A stretch of DNA of 64,000 nucleotides from Paenibacillus alba (GTDB lineage: Bacteria; Bacillota; Bacilli; Paenibacillales; NBRC-103111). Position 1 is the stretch's first letter. Each line of letters begins with the position of its first letter. Below the pieces are notes generated by a model. It was not told where the DNA came from. It searched no databases and saw only the letters and a list, made by a program, of their open reading frames with translations. The stretch spans positions 1-64,000 of the forward strand of contig NZ_JABMKZ010000022.1 in NCBI RefSeq assembly GCF_013204855.1, written 5' to 3'. A program made the position numbers and the translations under genes. Below, one piece after another: positions 61,557 through 64,000 of this stretch.

Positions 61557-62084
61557 ATGGGGAGTCCTACACCTGCAAGCATAAACCGCTTACCCTGGAG
61601 CATCGTACCCTTAACAGATGACCACTGCAAAGAGCTATGTACTTGGCAATATCCCGCTCCCTACGAACTCTACAATTGGCCATCCTGGGACACCATGCAG
61701 CAGGAACAATCGGAGTTTGCTGATCTGCTGATTCGAGCCGAGCAATACCGAGGCGTTATTGATGAAGAGGGTACCTTAACAGGCTTTGCCCAGTTCTTCC
61801 CTATTGTTGGTGTCACAAGAATAGGTTTAGGCCTTCGCCCTGATCTTTGCGGCAAAGGAGCTGGCCTAGGCACCCAGTTTGTACAACTGCTGATTCAAGA
61901 AGCGCAGCGTCGTGCGCCAAAGCAGGAAATCGATCTGGAGGTGCTCGTCTGGAACGAACGCGCTATCCAGACCTATCAGCGTGCCGGATTTATGCTGACA
62001 GATACGTATGACAAGTGGACACCGACAGGGGTATCTGCCTTTCACTGCATGGTGTATAGGTCTGGAAATCAAGCTTATTCATAA
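61557..62084 (+). CDS. GNAT family N-acetyltransferase
   Basis: 175 residues from ATG 61557 (AAAGGGTG upstream); the frame is open to 61506 but that start would overlap the divergent gene. Motif A is LGLRPDLCGKGAGLGTQFV. Its stop overlaps that of recQ by 10 bases, convergent. Confidence 0.88.
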   Translation: MGSPTPASINRLPWSIVPLTDDHCKELCTWQYPAPYELYNWPSWDTMQQEQSEFADLLIRAEQYRGVIDEEGTLTGFAQFFPIVGVTRIGLGLRPDLCGKGAGLGTQFVQLLIQEAQRRAPKQEIDLEVLVWNERAIQTYQRAGFMLTDTYDKWTPTGVSAFHCMVYRSGNQAYS

Positions 62085-63886
62085 TCATAAGCAACAGCGC
62101 CGACATCACTCTCTCCTGCATACGTTCGAAGGAGGTCCAGGAACGGCTTCCCGTAGTTTCGGTATTTCACTTCACCGACACCTTTAATGCGCAGCATAGC
62201 CGTCTCGGTTGTGGGGCAAATTTCACTCATCTCACGCAGGGTGCTGTCGGAGAAAATAATATAAGGCGGCACTTTCTCGCGTGCAGCCATTTCCCGGCGC
62301 AGAAGGCGAAGCTGTTCGAATAGCGTATTGTCGATAGCCGCAGCAGCGCGAACTGGCTGCCTGCGCACCTTCTGGTTGACTTGCAGCTTCCCTTGCAGCA
62401 CTTCGGCTGCCGGCTGCATCAGCTTCACAACCGGATACTGCCCATCGGACAGCTGCATGAATCCCTCAGAGATCAATACATTGATCAGATCCGAGATTTC
62501 CTTCTCAGCGAGATCCCGCATAATGCCGTGGGTCGGCAAACGATCGAAGCGATAGTCGAGAATCTTTTTCGCTTTGGAGCCTTTGAGCACAGAAGCGACC
62601 ATCGAGATCCCGAAACGCTCTCCCATGCGGCGAATGCAGGAGAAAATTTTCTGCGCTTCCACTGTAATGTCCACCGTATCGCGATCATCTTTGCAAGAGC
62701 TGCAATTGCCGCAGGTATCCTTGATATTCGTCTCATCAAAATAGTGCAGAATAACATTACGCAAGCAGCGCGGCGAATAGCAATAGTCGATCATCGTCTG
62801 CAGCTTCTTGTATTCGTTCGCTTTGCGCTCAGGCGAGAGTTGGTTCTGCTCGATCAGGAACTTCTGCGTCATAATATCCTGCGCGCTGAACAGCAGAATG
62901 CATTCACTCGGTTCCCCGTCACGACCGGCACGACCAGCTTCCTGGTAATAAGCTTCCATATTTTTTGGCATATTGTAATGAATGACATAGCGGACATTGG
63001 ACTTGTCGATGCCCATTCCGAATGCGTTCGTCGCAATCATCACACGAATATCATCATAGAGGAACGCCTCCTGCATATAGGAGCGCTCATCATCGGTAAG
63101 ACCGGCGTGATACTTGCCTGCGGCGTAGCCTTTTTTGCGTAACAGCTCATAAAGTTCTTCTACATCCTTGCGGGTTGCGGCATAAATAATACCGGGTTGA
63201 TGCGTATGTTCCTTCACATAGTTCTGAATGTAATCCCGCTTATTTTCCCCGCGAAGAATCGTCAGCTCCAGATTATCCCGAGAAAAACCATTGATAAAAA
63301 TGCCCGCTTCATTCAGATCGAGCAGCCTCGCAATATCAGCCGTAACCTCGGCCGTAGCCGTTGCCGTAAATGCCGCCACGATCGGACGATTCGGCAGCTC
63401 TCTGATAAACGGAGCAATGCTCACATAGCTCGGGCGGAAATCATGCCCCCACTGAGAGACACAGTGTGCCTCATCAATCGCAACAAGCGGCAAATTAAGC
63501 GCCGCCATCCGCGCCCGGAAACGCTCCGATTCGAGCCGCTCAGGTGCAATATACAGCAGCTTGTATTTGCCCTGCATCGCACCCTGCATCCGTTGTTCAA
63601 CTTCTCTGGCTTCCAGTGTGCTGTTGATGAAAGTCGCAGGAACGCCAAGCACATTCAGCGCATCAACCTGATCCTTCATCAAGGAAATGAGCGGCGAAAT
63701 GACCAACGTCACGCCTTCCATCAGCATGGCAGGAACCTGGTAACAGATTGATTTACCGCCACCGGTCGGCATGATGCCTAATGTATCTTGGCCGCCCAGC
63801 AAGTTGGTAATGATATTTTTCTGACCTTCCCGAAATTCCGGATACCCATAGACCTGCTGTAATACCTTTCTTGCTCCATCCAGCAT
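62075..63886 (-). CDS. recQ: ATP-dependent DNA helicase RecQ
   Basis: 603 residues. Superfamily 2 helicase, 3'-5', for recombination repair. Walker A TGGGKS (41-46), DEAH box (IDEAHCVSQWGHDFRP), motif VI GRAGRDGEPS, zinc-binding cysteines (CLRNVILHYF, CGNCSSC), a winged-helix RQC and a C-terminal HRDC domain (about 510-585). Full RecQ layout. AAAGGTG precedes the ATG. Confidence 0.95.
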   Translation of the reverse strand: MLDGARKVLQQVYGYPEFREGQKNIITNLLGGQDTLGIMPTGGGKSICYQVPAMLMEGVTLVISPLISLMKDQVDALNVLGVPATFINSTLEAREVEQRMQGAMQGKYKLLYIAPERLESERFRARMAALNLPLVAIDEAHCVSQWGHDFRPSYVSIAPFIRELPNRPIVAAFTATATAEVTADIARLLDLNEAGIFINGFSRDNLELTILRGENKRDYIQNYVKEHTHQPGIIYAATRKDVEELYELLRKKGYAAGKYHAGLTDDERSYMQEAFLYDDIRVMIATNAFGMGIDKSNVRYVIHYNMPKNMEAYYQEAGRAGRDGEPSECILLFSAQDIMTQKFLIEQNQLSPERKANEYKKLQTMIDYCYSPRCLRNVILHYFDETNIKDTCGNCSSCKDDRDTVDITVEAQKIFSCIRRMGERFGISMVASVLKGSKAKKILDYRFDRLPTHGIMRDLAEKEISDLINVLISEGFMQLSDGQYPVVKLMQPAAEVLQGKLQVNQKVRRQPVRAAAAIDNTLFEQLRLLRREMAAREKVPPYIIFSDSTLREMSEICPTTETAMLRIKGVGEVKYRNYGKPFLDLLRTYAGESDVGAVAYDYE

Positions 63887-63925
63887 AGCTTCTTTACACC
63901 TTTCTATATCACACTTCTGCGTGTT

Positions 63926-64000
63926 TTAGACCAAATAAATAACGGAAACCAGCTTCTCACCGTCATGCACCTTGAGTACGTGATTGCTGGCATCATGGCG
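63926..64000 (-). CDS. C-terminal end of an upstream gene (partial)
   Basis: The minus strand from the right edge is open for 24 codons and ends in TAA at 63926-63928, 40 bp before recQ. The last residues read HDGEKLVSVIYLV, a plausible C-terminus. Too short to identify. Probably the gene before recQ in its operon. Confidence 0.5.
   Translation of the reverse strand, partial: RHDASNHVLKVHDGEKLVSVIYLV

Noticed and set aside
1..64000. tRNA genes and prophage genes
   Set aside because: No tRNA-like sequence and no capsid, tail or terminase gene was recognised by eye. A tRNAscan search would be decisive for the former.

Overview
The window reads as chromosomal DNA of a spore-forming Bacillales bacterium, most likely Paenibacillus or a close relative. 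The signs are a B. subtilis-like order dnaX-yaaK-recR-yaaL-bofA-16S rRNA, a second conserved block rpoE-pyrG-spo0F-fba-murA-rho-(x)-rpmE, a third block argS-(DUF1934)-speE / pbpG / ywhD, the sporulation and germination genes bofA, spo0F, a YhcN-type lipoprotein and a gerA-type operon, the large Firmicutes SRP RNA, many GTG/TTG starts with strong GGAGG sites, and moderate GC.

Regions. 1-5.8 kb: the 5' end of a 16S rRNA with its tandem promoters, then bofA, yaaL, recR, yaaK, dnaX, a PAS-PAS histidine kinase and SRP RNA, all on the minus strand. 5.8-15 kb: spore lipoprotein, rpmE, a radical SAM protein, rho, murA, fba, spo0F, pyrG and rpoE, also minus. 15.4-17.6 kb: a subtilisin-like protease, a GC-rich minisatellite and a duplicated block full of small palindromes. 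17.6-29.7 kb: argS, DUF1934, speE, pbpG-like, ywhD, an M1 peptidase, a c-di-AMP riboswitch with an NlpC/P60 hydrolase, a photolyase and a guanidine-I riboswitch with a Gdx exporter. 29.7-30.3 kb: five tandem 113-bp hairpin repeats. 30.4-44.2 kb: two orphan oligopeptide-type permeases, an ABC exporter, a chemoreceptor remnant, lipase, MFS pump, cysK, exoIII, a LemA-like pair, an SRPBCC protein and an AraC regulator. 44.4-48.4 kb: a lone tyrosine recombinase between 31-bp inverted repeats, followed by HD-GYP and degenerate-GGDEF/EAL c-di-GMP phosphodiesterase genes. 48.5-64 kb: membrane proteins, a TetR regulator with its operator, a methyltransferase, a nuclease-like/wHTH protein, ABC-F, a gerA-type operon, sulfurtransferase, two acetyltransferases, recQ and the tail of one more gene.

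The best candidate for an undescribed system is 44.4-48.4 kb. Each inverted repeat looks like a recombinase core site (two short arms around an identical 6-nt spacer). Inside the element, beyond the recombinase stop codon, lies a near-consensus sigma-A promoter (TTGTAT-17-TATAAT). It now points away from the c-di-GMP genes; inversion would point it at them. This fits a self-encoded phase switch of c-di-GMP breakdown. The geometry is visible in the sequence; the switching is inference.

Likely cooperating sets: the phosphorelay (kinase at 3.9-5.3 kb and Spo0F), forespore and germination functions (pbpG-like gene and ger operon, each behind a sigma-G-like promoter), cell-wall turnover under c-di-AMP control, and guanidinium export under guanidine control.
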